NCBI GenBank assembly: GCA_900541205.1
Contig: UQIV01000012.1
Location: forward strand, 4,157 to 68,156
Direction of reading: 5' to 3'
Source of the DNA: an uncultured Collinsella sp.
GTDB taxonomy: Bacteria; Actinomycetota; Coriobacteriia; Coriobacteriales; Coriobacteriaceae
DNA: 64,000 nucleotides
Positions within the stretch are counted from its first letter, which is position 1. Each line of letters starts with the position of its first letter. Under the pieces are notes generated by a model. The model made no database searches and was not told where the DNA came from. It was given only the letters and a program-made list of their open reading frames with translations. Of the stretch, positions 26,625 to 35,859 are shown one piece after another. A program made the position numbers and the translations under genes.

Positions 26625-28622
26625 ATGGCAAAAAACACCGCAAACTATGGTAACGACAGTATCCGCCAGCTCAAGGACGAGGAGCGCGTACGCCTGCGCC
26701 CCGCCGTCATCTTTGGCTCGGACGGACTCGACGGCTGCGCGCATGCCGCCTTCGAGATCCTGTCCAACGCCGTTGACGAGGCGCGCCAGGGCTACGGCAA
26801 GCTCATCACCCTTACCGCCTTTCGCGATGGTTCCATTCAGGTAGAGGACAACGGCCGCGGCTGCCCGCTCGACTGGAACCCCTCCGAGAAGCGCTTTAAC
26901 TGGGAACTCGTCTTTTGCGAGCTCTACGCCGGCGGCAAATACAACAATAACCAGGGCGGCGACTACGACTTCTCGCTCGGCACCAACGGCCTGGGCTCAT
27001 GCGCAACCCAGTACGCCTCCGAGTACATGGACGTCACGGTTTGGCGCGACGGCAACAAGTACTCCCTGCACTTTAAGAAGGGCAAGGTCGTCGGTGCCAA
27101 AAAGAAGGCACTCGAGATTGAGCCCAGCGACGAGAGCCGCACCGGCACCACCATCAAATGGCGCCCCGATCTTGAGGTCTTTACCTCCATCAGTATCCCC
27201 CACGAGTGGTATCGCGAGACCATGCGCCGCCAGGCCGTGGTCAACGCTAACGTGACCTTCCGCCTGCGTATTGAGGGCGACGATGGCGAATTTACCGAAG
27301 AGGATTTTTGCTACCCCAAGGGCATCGAGGACTATGTGCTCGAGAAGGTCGGTACCGACTACCTCACCGAGCCCTTCTTTATCGAGGCCGACCGTCGCGG
27401 TCGGGACCGCGAGGACCTGCCCGACTACAACGTCAAGATTACCGCGTGCATGTGCTTCTCGCGCACCTTCATGATGCAGGAGTACTACCACAACTCATCG
27501 TGGCTCGAGAACGGCGGCTCGCCCGAGAAGGCCGCCCGCAGCGCTCTGACCAGTGCCGTCGATGCTTACATTAAGCAACAGGGCAAGTACAACAAAAACG
27601 AGAGCGGCATCAAATGGCAGGACGTCCAGGACTGCCTGGTGCTGGTGACCAACTGCTTCTCCACCCAGACGTCCTATGAAAACCAGACTAAGAAGGCCAT
27701 CAACAACCGCTTTATCCAGCAGGCCATGACCGCCTTCTTTAAGGAGCGCCTCTCGACCTACTTGATCGAGAACAAGGACGCTGCCAATAAGATCATGGAG
27801 CAGGTGCTCATCAACAAGCGCTCGCGCGAGAACGCCGAGAAGACCCGCCAGAGCATCAAGACCAACCTGCAGCAGAAGACCGACATGGCCAACCGCGTGC
27901 AGAAGTTCATCGACTGCCGCTCCAAGGACAAGAACCGTCGCGAGATCTACATCGTAGAGGGCGACTCGGCAGCAGGCGCCATTCGCACCTCGCGCGATGC
28001 CGAGTTCCAGGGCGTCATGCCCGTCCGAGGCAAGATCCTCAACTGCCTGAAGGAGGACTACCCGCGCATCTTTAAGTCCGACATCATCATGGACCTCATG
28101 CGCGTGCTGGGCTGTGGCGTGGAGATCAAGGACAAGCGCATCAAGAACCTCGGCGCCTTTGACCTGGACAACCTCAACTGGAACAAGGTCATCATCTGTA
28201 CGGACGCCGACGTCGACGGTTATCACATCCGCACGCTTGTGCTCACCATGCTCTACCGCCTGGTGCCCACGCTTATCGACGAGGGCTACGTGTATATCGC
28301 CGAATCGCCGCTCTACGAGATCAACTGCAAAGAGAAAACCTACTTCGCCTACACCGAGCTCGAGAAGAACGGCATCCTCAAGGAGATTGGCGACCAAAAG
28401 TGCTCCATCAACCGCTCCAAGGGTCTTGGTGAGAACGACCCGGACATGATGTGGCTCACCACCATGAACCCCGAGACGCGTCGCCTGATCAAGGTGGAGC
28501 CCGAGGACGTCACCAAGATGGAGACCATGTTCAATCTGTTGCTGGGCAACGACGAGACGGGCCGCAAGCGCCATATCTCCGAGCACGGCAAGGAATACCT
28601 GGACCAGCTGGACCTGCAGTAG
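26625..28622 (+). CDS. parE: Type II topoisomerase subunit B (ParE/GyrB)
   Basis: The 665-residue subunit has the GHKL ATPase with ILSNAVDEAR and DNGRGCPL, the transducer region, and a Toprim domain with YIVEGDSAAGA and the metal-binding ICTDADVDGYHI, ending with a KRHISEHGKEYLDQLDL tail. With the subunit A gene 46 bases downstream it forms an A2B2 enzyme that passes one DNA duplex through another using ATP. The paired arrangement and the divergent GRGCPL instead of GRGIPV suggest topoisomerase IV rather than gyrase. The region from about residue 215 to 330 is where it is most unlike E. coli GyrB. Confidence 0.88.
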   Translation: MAKNTANYGNDSIRQLKDEERVRLRPAVIFGSDGLDGCAHAAFEILSNAVDEARQGYGKLITLTAFRDGSIQVEDNGRGCPLDWNPSEKRFNWELVFCELYAGGKYNNNQGGDYDFSLGTNGLGSCATQYASEYMDVTVWRDGNKYSLHFKKGKVVGAKKKALEIEPSDESRTGTTIKWRPDLEVFTSISIPHEWYRETMRRQAVVNANVTFRLRIEGDDGEFTEEDFCYPKGIEDYVLEKVGTDYLTEPFFIEADRRGRDREDLPDYNVKITACMCFSRTFMMQEYYHNSSWLENGGSPEKAARSALTSAVDAYIKQQGKYNKNESGIKWQDVQDCLVLVTNCFSTQTSYENQTKKAINNRFIQQAMTAFFKERLSTYLIENKDAANKIMEQVLINKRSRENAEKTRQSIKTNLQQKTDMANRVQKFIDCRSKDKNRREIYIVEGDSAAGAIRTSRDAEFQGVMPVRGKILNCLKEDYPRIFKSDIIMDLMRVLGCGVEIKDKRIKNLGAFDLDNLNWNKVIICTDADVDGYHIRTLVLTMLYRLVPTLIDEGYVYIAESPLYEINCKEKTYFAYTELEKNGILKEIGDQKCSINRSKGLGENDPDMMWLTTMNPETRRLIKVEPEDVTKMETMFNLLLGNDETGRKRHISEHGKEYLDQLDLQ

Positions 28623-28668
28623 CGCCCAAATCGATAACGACGGCCCTTAAGAAGTTCAAGAGGATATC

Positions 28669-30909
28669 GTGGCAAAGAAGAAGACGAAGAACCAGCCAAA
28701 GAAAAAGCAGGTCAACGCCGAGAACGTCATCGGCCTGCACTCCGAGGTCACCGACCAGCCGATTACGCAGACGCTCGAGGTCAACTACATGCCCTACGCC
28801 ATGAGCGTCAACGTCTCGCGTGCGTTCCCCGAGATCGACGGCTTTAAGCCCTCGCACCGCAAGCTGCTCTACACCATGTACAAGATGGGTCTGCTCAAGG
28901 GCGAGCGCCAGAAGAGCGCCAACATCGTGGGCCAGACCATGAAGCTCAATCCGCACGGCGACGCCGCGATCTACGAGACGATGGTGCGTCTGGCCACCGG
29001 CAACGAGGCACTGCTCGCCCCCTTCGTGGAGTCGAAGGGCAACTTTGGCAAGTACTATTCGGGCGACCTGAGCTACGCCGCCTCGCGTTATACCGAGGCC
29101 AAGCTCTCCCCCATCAGCGCCGAGATCTTCAAGGACATCGACAAGGACCCGGTCGACTTCGTTGACAGCTACGACGGCGCCATGAAGGAGCCGCGCCTGC
29201 TGCCCACCACATTCCCCAACATCCTCGTCTCGGCCAACAAGGGCATCGGCGTCGCCATGGCGTCCGACATCTGCGGTTTCAACCTTAACGAGGTCTGCAC
29301 CGCCACCATGCACTACCTGCAGGATCCCGACTGCGACCTGCTCGAGTACATGCCCATGCCCGACTTCTCGACTGGCGGCGAGATCATCTACCGCCGCGAG
29401 GAGATGGAGAAGATCATCGAGACCGGCCTTGGCAGCTTCCAGATCCGTTCCCGCTGGCGCTGGATTCCCGAAGAACGCATCATCGAGGTCTACGAGATCC
29501 CCTACACCACCAAGACCGATGTCATCATCGAGCGCATCGTCAAGCTCTCCAAGGAGGGCAAGGTCAAGGAGATCGCTGACATCCGCGACGAGACCGACCT
29601 CTCGGGCCTGCGCATCGCCATCGACCTTAAGCGCGGTGTCGATCCCGACAAGCTCATGGCCAAGCTCTATCGCTCGACCACGCTGCAGGATTCATTCTCG
29701 TGCAACTTCAACGTGCTGGTCGACGGCTATCCCCGTGTTATGGGCGTGCGCCAGATTCTGCACGAGTGGGTCAAGTGGCGTATTGAGTCCACGCGTCGCC
29801 GCATTAACTTTGACCTAGGCAAAAAGTCCGAGCGCCTGCACCTGCTGCACGGCCTCGAGGCGATTCTGCTTGACATCGACAAGGCGATCGCCATCATCCG
29901 TGGCACCAAGCTCGAAGCCGAGGTCGTGCCCAACCTTATGAAGGGTTTCGACATCGACGAGACCCAAGCAGAGTTTGTCGCTGAGCTTAAGCTCCGCAAC
30001 ATCAACGAGGAGTACATCCTCAACCGCACCAAGGACATTGCCAAACTTGAGGGCGAAATTGCCGAGCTTGAGGAGATCCTCTCCAGCGAGGACAACATCA
30101 AGAAGGTCATCAGCGACGAGCTGGCCGCCGTCAACAAGAAGTACGTAATGCCGCGCCGCACGGGCAGGATTGAGCCGCACGAGGTCATTGAGGTGAGCCT
30201 GGAGCCCGAGGTCGAGGAGTACCCAGTCACCATCATGCTCTCGCGCGATGGCTACCTTAAGAAGATGACGGACCGCGTGCTCAAGAAGGCCACCACGCTC
30301 AAGTACAAAGACGGCGACAAGCCCTTCATTGAGTTCCCGTCCTCCAACACCCACGAGCTGCTGGTCTTTACCAACAAGAGCCAGGTGTACAAGTGCAAGG
30401 TTGCGACGTTTGAGGACACCAAGTCGGCCCAGCTGGGCTCGTACCTGCCGACCGATCTTGAGATGGAACCCGACGAGAGTGTCATCTGGGTCATCGACCC
30501 CGAGGACTACAAGGCCGACGTGCTGTTCGTCTTTGAGAACGGCCGCGTGGTACGTGTCGCACTTGCCGGATACGTCACCAAGACCAACCGCAAGCGCCTT
30601 AAGAACGCCATCTACGGCGGCAGCAAGCTGCTGTATGCACAGGTGCTCAAGGAGGATCGCGACCTTGCGCTGGTCTCGAGCGACTACCGCCTGATGAACT
30701 TCAACACGTCGCTGCTCAAGACCAAGACGACCACCAACACGCAGGGCGTCCAGGCCTTTACGGCCAAGAAGGGCCGCTCGGTCACCACCGTCGGCACGAC
30801 CGAGGAGATTCTTGGCGCCGGCGTCTCGGCCGAGAAGTTCACCGCGCAGAGCCTCCCCTCAGCCGGTGCCCTCATGAAGGAAAACGACATGCCGAGTCTG
30901 TTTGACTAA
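28669..30909 (+). CDS. parC: Type II topoisomerase subunit A (ParC/GyrA)
   Basis: The 746-residue subunit begins with GTG after GAGG. The DNA-breaking Tyr is in AASRYTEAKL at residue 141, with the adjoining Arg before it. The quinolone-determining loop reads LNPHGDAAIYETMVRL: residue 99 is Ala where gyrase A has Ser83, and residue 103 is Glu as in ParC. The tower and coiled-coil gate follow (LKLRNINEEYILNRTKDIAKL is near its tip), then a beta-pinwheel C-terminal domain. No classical GyrA box was found in that domain, which favours ParC. It directly follows parE. Confidence 0.88.
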   Translation: MAKKKTKNQPKKKQVNAENVIGLHSEVTDQPITQTLEVNYMPYAMSVNVSRAFPEIDGFKPSHRKLLYTMYKMGLLKGERQKSANIVGQTMKLNPHGDAAIYETMVRLATGNEALLAPFVESKGNFGKYYSGDLSYAASRYTEAKLSPISAEIFKDIDKDPVDFVDSYDGAMKEPRLLPTTFPNILVSANKGIGVAMASDICGFNLNEVCTATMHYLQDPDCDLLEYMPMPDFSTGGEIIYRREEMEKIIETGLGSFQIRSRWRWIPEERIIEVYEIPYTTKTDVIIERIVKLSKEGKVKEIADIRDETDLSGLRIAIDLKRGVDPDKLMAKLYRSTTLQDSFSCNFNVLVDGYPRVMGVRQILHEWVKWRIESTRRRINFDLGKKSERLHLLHGLEAILLDIDKAIAIIRGTKLEAEVVPNLMKGFDIDETQAEFVAELKLRNINEEYILNRTKDIAKLEGEIAELEEILSSEDNIKKVISDELAAVNKKYVMPRRTGRIEPHEVIEVSLEPEVEEYPVTIMLSRDGYLKKMTDRVLKKATTLKYKDGDKPFIEFPSSNTHELLVFTNKSQVYKCKVATFEDTKSAQLGSYLPTDLEMEPDESVIWVIDPEDYKADVLFVFENGRVVRVALAGYVTKTNRKRLKNAIYGGSKLLYAQVLKEDRDLALVSSDYRLMNFNTSLLKTKTTTNTQGVQAFTAKKGRSVTTVGTTEEILGAGVSAEKFTAQSLPSAGALMKENDMPSLFD

Positions 30910-30947
30910 AACAACGGCAGTCGAACTGGTCCAAGCCACAAACCAAC

Positions 30948-30984
30948 GGGGCCCGGAGCGCAGCAATATCGCGCTCCGGGCCCC
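30948..30984. terminator. Strong GC-rich hairpin after parC
   Basis: Perfect 14-base arms at 30948-30961 and 30971-30984 enclose a nine-base loop. It lies between convergent parC and the DUF4143 ATPase gene. There is no T run. Confidence 0.7.
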
Positions 30985-31006
30985 ATGCATTACAGCAGCA
31001 TCATCC

Positions 31007-32296
31007 CTATAGACAAAATGTCGCATAAAGTGGAACAGACATAAGCCCGTCATTCATTCCAAAGGGCTTAGTCGATAGCCTGATAAGGCGCACGCCCGGA
31101 TGGGTCTTTTTAAGTGAGGACAGGCTTCGAGATCTTGTGTTCTCCCCCGCCTTGACTTCAATCGCAGACAAGCATCCCTGCTTTTCTACTACAAAGTCGA
31201 TTTCCGCACGATTATCTCGCGCCCAATAATGCAGCGGATAGCCCATGGCTGAAAGCTGTTGGGCAACGTAGTTTTCGGTAAGTGCGCCCATAAATGTGCC
31301 ACCGATACCGGCAAGAATATCGGCGCGTTGAGCACCGGCCTTGGAGACGAGCAGCCCCGTATCCGCCTGATAGATTTTAAAAGCAGAAGGGTTAACGAAG
31401 GCCTCTAACGGGCTTTCGATCTGCCCGACTAGGCTGCAGCGCGCCACCGTACCCGACAATACAAGCCAGTCGAGAGCATCTCCAAAGAGAGACGCATTGC
31501 CCCCTGCTCGCACTACCTTGTATTGAAATTTACGATTCTCTTTGGCAAGCTGCTGTGGAATGGAATCGAAGCACGCACGCGTCTTTGCGCTCAAGCGTTC
31601 ATCAGCATATTTATTGGTGTCGGCGGAATATCCGTCGAGAATAATCCGATGCTTTTCGGCCACATCAATGATTGACTGATCATCGATGTACGTTTGGACC
31701 GCCTCGGGCATTCCGCCAACAACAAGATACTGTCGATAGAGCCCAAGCGCCTTTTCATGAAGGCTTGGCGCAAGAGGGCCCATTAGCTCGAATGACGAGC
31801 GTATCTCGTCGACCAGTTGATCGTGCCCCATCGCCCAGAGAAACTCCTCGAAATCGAGTGGAGTCATCTCAATCAAGTCGGTCTTTCCAACGGGGAACGA
31901 ATACGACTGGTGGTTAATGGCAACCCCAAGAAGCGACCCAGCAGCCGCAACGTAATACTCGGGAGCATCTTCGCAAAAGTATTTAAGGGAAGTGAGCGCT
32001 TCCTCGCATGCCTGGATCTCATCAATGAACAGTAAGGTTTTGCCAGGCACGATACGCTGTCCCGTACGAGCCTCGATCGCGCGTACGATCGAATGAGGGT
32101 CAAGATCGCCCGAAAAATCCGCTCGCGCCGCCCGGTCGTTCTCAAGATTAACGTAGACAACCGATTCGAAAAGATCCTGGGCGTACGTTCTGAGCAGATA
32201 GGTCTTGCCACACTGGCGCACGCCTTTGACCAGCAAAGGTTTTCTATCAGCCTTGTCTCGCCATTCCCTAAGGAGCTCGTCTGCCTTGCGACGCAT
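31007..32296 (-). CDS. AAA ATPase with DUF4143 domain, copy A
   Basis: A 429-residue protein. Walker A is VKGVRQCGKTYLL near residue 25, Walker B is TLLFIDEIQ near residue 90, and the AAA_14 fold extends to about residue 200. The C-terminal DUF4143 domain follows, with a nuclease-like patch (HYWARDNRAEIDFVVEK and AIEVKAGEN) that matches the PD-(D/E)XK layout. The family is widespread in gut bacteria, and its cellular role is unclear. GGGAAGG lies six bases before the ATG at 32296; a TTG two codons upstream is less likely. A related gene is at 35860-37095. Confidence 0.88.
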   Translation of the reverse strand: MRRKADELLREWRDKADRKPLLVKGVRQCGKTYLLRTYAQDLFESVVYVNLENDRAARADFSGDLDPHSIVRAIEARTGQRIVPGKTLLFIDEIQACEEALTSLKYFCEDAPEYYVAAAGSLLGVAINHQSYSFPVGKTDLIEMTPLDFEEFLWAMGHDQLVDEIRSSFELMGPLAPSLHEKALGLYRQYLVVGGMPEAVQTYIDDQSIIDVAEKHRIILDGYSADTNKYADERLSAKTRACFDSIPQQLAKENRKFQYKVVRAGGNASLFGDALDWLVLSGTVARCSLVGQIESPLEAFVNPSAFKIYQADTGLLVSKAGAQRADILAGIGGTFMGALTENYVAQQLSAMGYPLHYWARDNRAEIDFVVEKQGCLSAIEVKAGENTRSRSLSSLKKTHPGVRLIRLSTKPFGMNDGLMSVPLYATFCL

Positions 32297-32476
32297 ACGC
32301 AACCTTCCCTCATGAACTTCTGTTTGACAATATTTTAACGCGGATTAATTTGTTTTCAGTTATTTTTCTGCGTTTAAAAAATGTTCTAAACAGCACTTGA
32401 GGGAATACCCCCTATCTCTTGGATAAGGATAGCAAGCATTTCCACCAACACCGATTGCCATGCGTTCTTCTTGTCC

Positions 32477-33007
32477 TTAGGCGAGCTTGCGAGCGAGCTC
32501 GCGCACCTCTTCCAACTTGGGCGACGATGCCATGCTGTCGCGCTCGGTCATGCCGCTGATGGTGACAATGCCCTGGTCCTCCCACTTGCAGTACGCACAG
32601 GTCGACTTGTACATAGCGATCGCCGCATCATAGACGCCCTCGCTGTGGCTATCGAGTAAAAGGGCCGTCTTGGTGAACGGGAAGCCCGTAGCACCGAAGG
32701 CGTATAGGCGATCGATGGCGGCCTTCTCCTGCGCAGTGATATCAAACCAGTAGATAGGCGAAGCGAAGACAACCATATCGGCGTCTTTCAGCGACTCGAT
32801 CACGTCGGCCATGTCGTCCTTCTGCACGCAGACGCCCTCATGGGTAAAGCAGTACTGACATCCCAGACAACCAGCAATCTTCTTGCTGGCAACGCGGATG
32901 ACCTCGACCGTATTACCGCCCTCACGCGCGGTCTCAGCAAACGCCTCGACCATGGTGTCGGTATTGGCGCCCTTGCGCGGGCTACCGCTCAACACAACGA
33001 TATTCAT
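32477..33007 (-). CDS. Flavodoxin-family NAD(P)H-dependent FMN reductase
   Basis: The 176-residue protein has the FMN-binding opening VVLSGSPRKGANTDTMVEAF, then the CLGCQYCFTHEGVC cysteine cluster typical of iron-sulfur flavoprotein-like oxidoreductases of anaerobes, and the FASPIYWFDITAQ flavin loop. It probably reduces flavin, quinone or other small acceptors; the electron donor cannot be told. The cysteine set could bind metal or be a redox pair. It is monocistronic. The region 33008-33143 upstream holds its promoter but no gene. Confidence 0.85.
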   Translation of the reverse strand: MNIVVLSGSPRKGANTDTMVEAFAETAREGGNTVEVIRVASKKIAGCLGCQYCFTHEGVCVQKDDMADVIESLKDADMVVFASPIYWFDITAQEKAAIDRLYAFGATGFPFTKTALLLDSHSEGVYDAAIAMYKSTCAYCKWEDQGIVTISGMTERDSMASSPKLEEVRELARKLA

Positions 33008-33143
33008 AGGAATCTCCCTTCTTCATGCCGCAGGCGCGCGGCATATTATTTTGTTTTAACCAAAACGAATGGAGTTAATCAATCGCCTCGTTTCAGCTAC
33101 TCCCACTCTTTAGAAGAATCGTTGCTGGAAGCTTAGTATTGAA

Positions 33144-34127
33144 TCAAGGCACGCCTTTTTTCAGATATTCCTCAAAGAATGCCTTCAGCTTTCCAAACGG
33201 AATGATGTCCATCTGATCGTAAAGGTCGGTGTGGCTGGCACCAGGGATAATGAGCAATTCCTTCTTGTCCCCCGTCAGCTTGCCGTACGCGGTTTCGTTG
33301 AAATAGCGGGAGTGCGCCTTCTCGCCATGCACCAGCAGTACCGCAGAGCGAATTTCGCCGGCGTACTGCAAGATCGGCATATTCAAAAACGACAGCGAGG
33401 ACGTCACATTCCAGCCGCCATTGGAGCCAAGGCTGCGGGGATGGTAGCCTCGCGGAGTCTTGTAGTAGGCGTAATAGTCCGCCACAAACTGCGGCGCGTC
33501 CTCCGGCAGCGGATCGACCACGCCGCCCGCCAGCGCGTAACTGCCGTTTTTATAATCCTCGGTGCGCTGCGCGTTCAGCGCTTTCCGCTTTTCAAAGCGT
33601 GCCTGCTCGGAATCCTCGGCGTCAAAGTAGCCGTTTGCGGTCACGCGGGTCATATCGTACATGGTCATAGCCGCGGTGGCCTTGATGCGGGTGTCGATGG
33701 CCGCCGCATTGATTGCCATGCCGCCCCAACCGCAGATGCCGATGATACCGATGCGCTCCGGGTCAACGCTTTCCTGCACAGAGAGGAAATCCACCGCCGC
33801 GCAGAAATCCTCGGTGTTAATGTCCGGCGATGCCACATAGCGGGGCGCACCGCCGCTCTCGCCGGTATAGGACGGGTCGAAGGCAATCGCGAAAAAGCCC
33901 AGCTCCGCCATTTTCTGCGCATAAAGGCCGGACGTTTGCTCCTTCACCGCGCCAAACGGGCCGCTGACGGCGATGGCAGGCAGCTTGCCCTCCGCGTTCT
34001 TTGGCACGTAGACATCGGCCACCAGCGTTATGCCGTATCGGTTGTGGAAGGTCGCCTTGCTGTGCTCGACCTTGTCGCTTTTGGGGAACACCTTGTCCCA
34101 TTCCTGCGTCAGATTCAACTGTTCCAT
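33144..34127 (-). CDS. Alpha/beta hydrolase, dienelactone-hydrolase/YcjY-like
   Basis: A 327-residue alpha/beta hydrolase. The nucleophile elbow reads GIIGICGWGG, so the nucleophile is Cys near residue 132, as in dienelactone hydrolases rather than the Ser of esterases. The GAVKEQTSGLYAQKMAELGF segment and the final His in IPGASHTDLYDQ fit the YcjY-like group. It follows the cupin gene with a two-base gap, so it is translated from the same message. The substrate is unknown. Third-position base use is close to the neighbours. Confidence 0.85.
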   Translation of the reverse strand: MEQLNLTQEWDKVFPKSDKVEHSKATFHNRYGITLVADVYVPKNAEGKLPAIAVSGPFGAVKEQTSGLYAQKMAELGFFAIAFDPSYTGESGGAPRYVASPDINTEDFCAAVDFLSVQESVDPERIGIIGICGWGGMAINAAAIDTRIKATAAMTMYDMTRVTANGYFDAEDSEQARFEKRKALNAQRTEDYKNGSYALAGGVVDPLPEDAPQFVADYYAYYKTPRGYHPRSLGSNGGWNVTSSLSFLNMPILQYAGEIRSAVLLVHGEKAHSRYFNETAYGKLTGDKKELLIIPGASHTDLYDQMDIIPFGKLKAFFEEYLKKGVP

Positions 34128-34129
34128 GC

Positions 34130-34897
34130 TTAATCCTCCTTGTCAGTCGCTGTAAGGTATTCCTTGTCGTCCACAGGCTCCAACCACTCGTTAGAGCTCT
34201 CCTCGCCCGGAACCTCCAGCGCGAGATGGGAGAACCAGCTCTCGGGCGCGGCTCCGTGCCAATGTTTCACACCCGGGGCGATGTTGACCACGTCGCCAGG
34301 ACGCAGCTCCTGCGCCGGTTTACCCCATTCCTGGTAAAACCCTCGGCCAGCCACGCAGACGAGGATCTGTCCGCCGCCGCTTTTGGCGTGATGGATGTGC
34401 CAGTTGTTGCGGCAACCGGGCTCGAACGTCACGTTGTAGACGCCGACCTGCTCGATGGAAAGGGGCGCGAGGTAGCTTTGCCCGATAAAGTACTTCGCAA
34501 ATGCGTCGTTGGGGGCACCGATAGGAAAGGCCATCTCGTTTTGGTGTCGGGCCTTTGCGTCGGCACCGTCGTCCTCGTCCGCCCAGACCTCCTTCGCCAT
34601 GCGGAAGGCCGCCCACGCCTTGGGCCATCCCGCATAAAACGCCGCATGCGTAAGGATTTCCGCTATCTCAGCCCTGGTCACCCCGTTGTTCTTTGCGGAC
34701 ATCAGATGATATTGGAACGAGGAGTCCGTCAGTCCCTGCGCCATCAGGGCCACAACCGTCACCACGCTGCGGTCTCGAAGGGAAAGCCCGTCTTCTCGAC
34801 TCCACACCTCGCCGAACAGCACATCGTCATTGAGCTGTGCGAATTTGGGGGCAAAGTCCCCCAGGGCATCTCTGCCCGCTGTCTGTTTAATCGTCAT
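34130..34897 (-). CDS. Carboxymuconolactone decarboxylase-like / cupin fusion
   Basis: The 255-residue product joins two domains. Residues about 10-105 form a carboxymuconolactone-decarboxylase (AhpD-like) helical domain (SLRDRSVVTVVALMAQG, then NNGVTRAEIAEILTHAAFYAG). Residues about 150-240 form a cupin with the metal motif NNWHIHHAKSGGG and GVKHWHGAAPE. Such fusions accompany aldo-keto or flavin reductases and are regulated by MerR proteins in many Firmicutes. GGAGG lies eight bases before the ATG. It heads a two-gene operon whose promoter at 35111-35141 has a MerR-type spacer. Confidence 0.88.
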   Translation of the reverse strand: MTIKQTAGRDALGDFAPKFAQLNDDVLFGEVWSREDGLSLRDRSVVTVVALMAQGLTDSSFQYHLMSAKNNGVTRAEIAEILTHAAFYAGWPKAWAAFRMAKEVWADEDDGADAKARHQNEMAFPIGAPNDAFAKYFIGQSYLAPLSIEQVGVYNVTFEPGCRNNWHIHHAKSGGGQILVCVAGRGFYQEWGKPAQELRPGDVVNIAPGVKHWHGAAPESWFSHLALEVPGEESSNEWLEPVDDKEYLTATDKED

Positions 34898-35110
34898 GTT
34901 TGATTCCTCCTGTCGATGGTTTTGAGTACAAAACTGCTTCCGCGCAGCTAAGCAGCGCCTAGACTCCTAAGCCCATTCGTCGCGCCTGCTCAAGAGCGGA
35001 ATGCCCGGCGATTTCGCACACGCCGTTCACGCCGCCGGCAAATACCGTTCCGGCAAACGTGCGCCTTTGGCGAAAATCCCTTGCGCTCCCGATTTGTATT
35101 GACGAAAATG

Positions 35111-35141
35111 AATGTAATACCTAAACCTGACTTTAGGTCAA
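35111..35141 (-). promoter_or_regulatory. MerR-type promoter with 19-base spacer and operator dyad
   Basis: Read on the minus strand, TTGACC (35141-35136) and TACATT (35116-35111) are 19 bases apart. The spacer overlaps the dyad CCTAAAGTCAGGTTTAGG. A spacer longer than normal with a centred operator is the hallmark of MerR-activated promoters. It faces the cupin/hydrolase operon, and the MerR gene is divergent. Confidence 0.75.
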
Positions 35142-35172
35142 GGAATGAATTCGAGATTTATTCGGAGGGGCC

Positions 35173-35613
35173 ATGTACACAATCGGACAGGTGGCGGATA
35201 TGTTCGGTCTGCCCGTTTCCACGCTGCGCTATTACGACAAGCAGGGATTGTTCCCGGAATTGGAACGGACGTCCGGCATTCGCCGATTCGGCGATACGGA
35301 ACTCGAGGCGCTTCGGGTCATCGAATGCCTGAAGAAGGCTGGAATGGAGATTAAGGACATCCGACTGTTCATGGAATGGTGCGCGGAGGGCCCATCGACA
35401 TATCCCAAGCGCAAGGCCATGTTTGAGGAGCGAAAGGCCCACATGGAGTCGGAGATCGCGAACATGAACCGTGCGCTGGATATGTTGAGGTTCAAATGCT
35501 GGTACTACGAGCAGACGATCCAAGATGGCAACGAGGATAGAGTGAAGGCGCTGATTCCCGACAATTTGCCGGAAGAAATCAAAGGCGCCTACGAAAACGC
35601 ACACGCTCGATAA
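35173..35613 (+). CDS. MerR-family regulator
   Basis: This 146-residue regulator opens with the MerR wing-helix (MYTIGQVADMFGLPVSTLRY, then SGIRRFGDTELEALRVIECL) and continues with the dimer coiled coil (MFEERKAHMESEIANMNRAL). There is no Cys metal site at the usual C-terminal position, so it is of the small-molecule group. GGAGG lies five to six bases before the ATG. It is divergent from the cupin/hydrolase operon, and its own promoter overlaps the operator dyad, so it may autoregulate. Confidence 0.92.
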   Translation: MYTIGQVADMFGLPVSTLRYYDKQGLFPELERTSGIRRFGDTELEALRVIECLKKAGMEIKDIRLFMEWCAEGPSTYPKRKAMFEERKAHMESEIANMNRALDMLRFKCWYYEQTIQDGNEDRVKALIPDNLPEEIKGAYENAHAR

Positions 35614-35673
35614 AGCCGTTCGCTATCCATGGGACTCTGGCAAGGAGCTCCTTCCGAACAGAACGAAAAAGAA

Positions 35674-35701
35674 AGCCTCCGAACCAAAAGGTCCGGAGGC
35701 T
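35674..35701. terminator. Hairpin AGCCTCCG...CGGAGGCT
   Basis: Twelve-base arms (one mismatch) at 35674-35685 and 35690-35701. Read leftward, TTTCTTTTT follows, so it ends the DUF4143 ATPase transcript; it also lies after the MerR gene. Confidence 0.75.
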
Positions 35702-35859
35702 GTTATTTCCGCTATTCCCACTCGGCAATAGGAGTCACTGGCCAAAAGCTTGTCAACATCAAAACAAGTCCTCAATCTATCGATTCTACGTGAGGCAATG
35801 GTCCTCATTTGATGCCCGCACTGTTTGCGCACTAGGGAGCAAAAGAATCTGGCCGCCGC

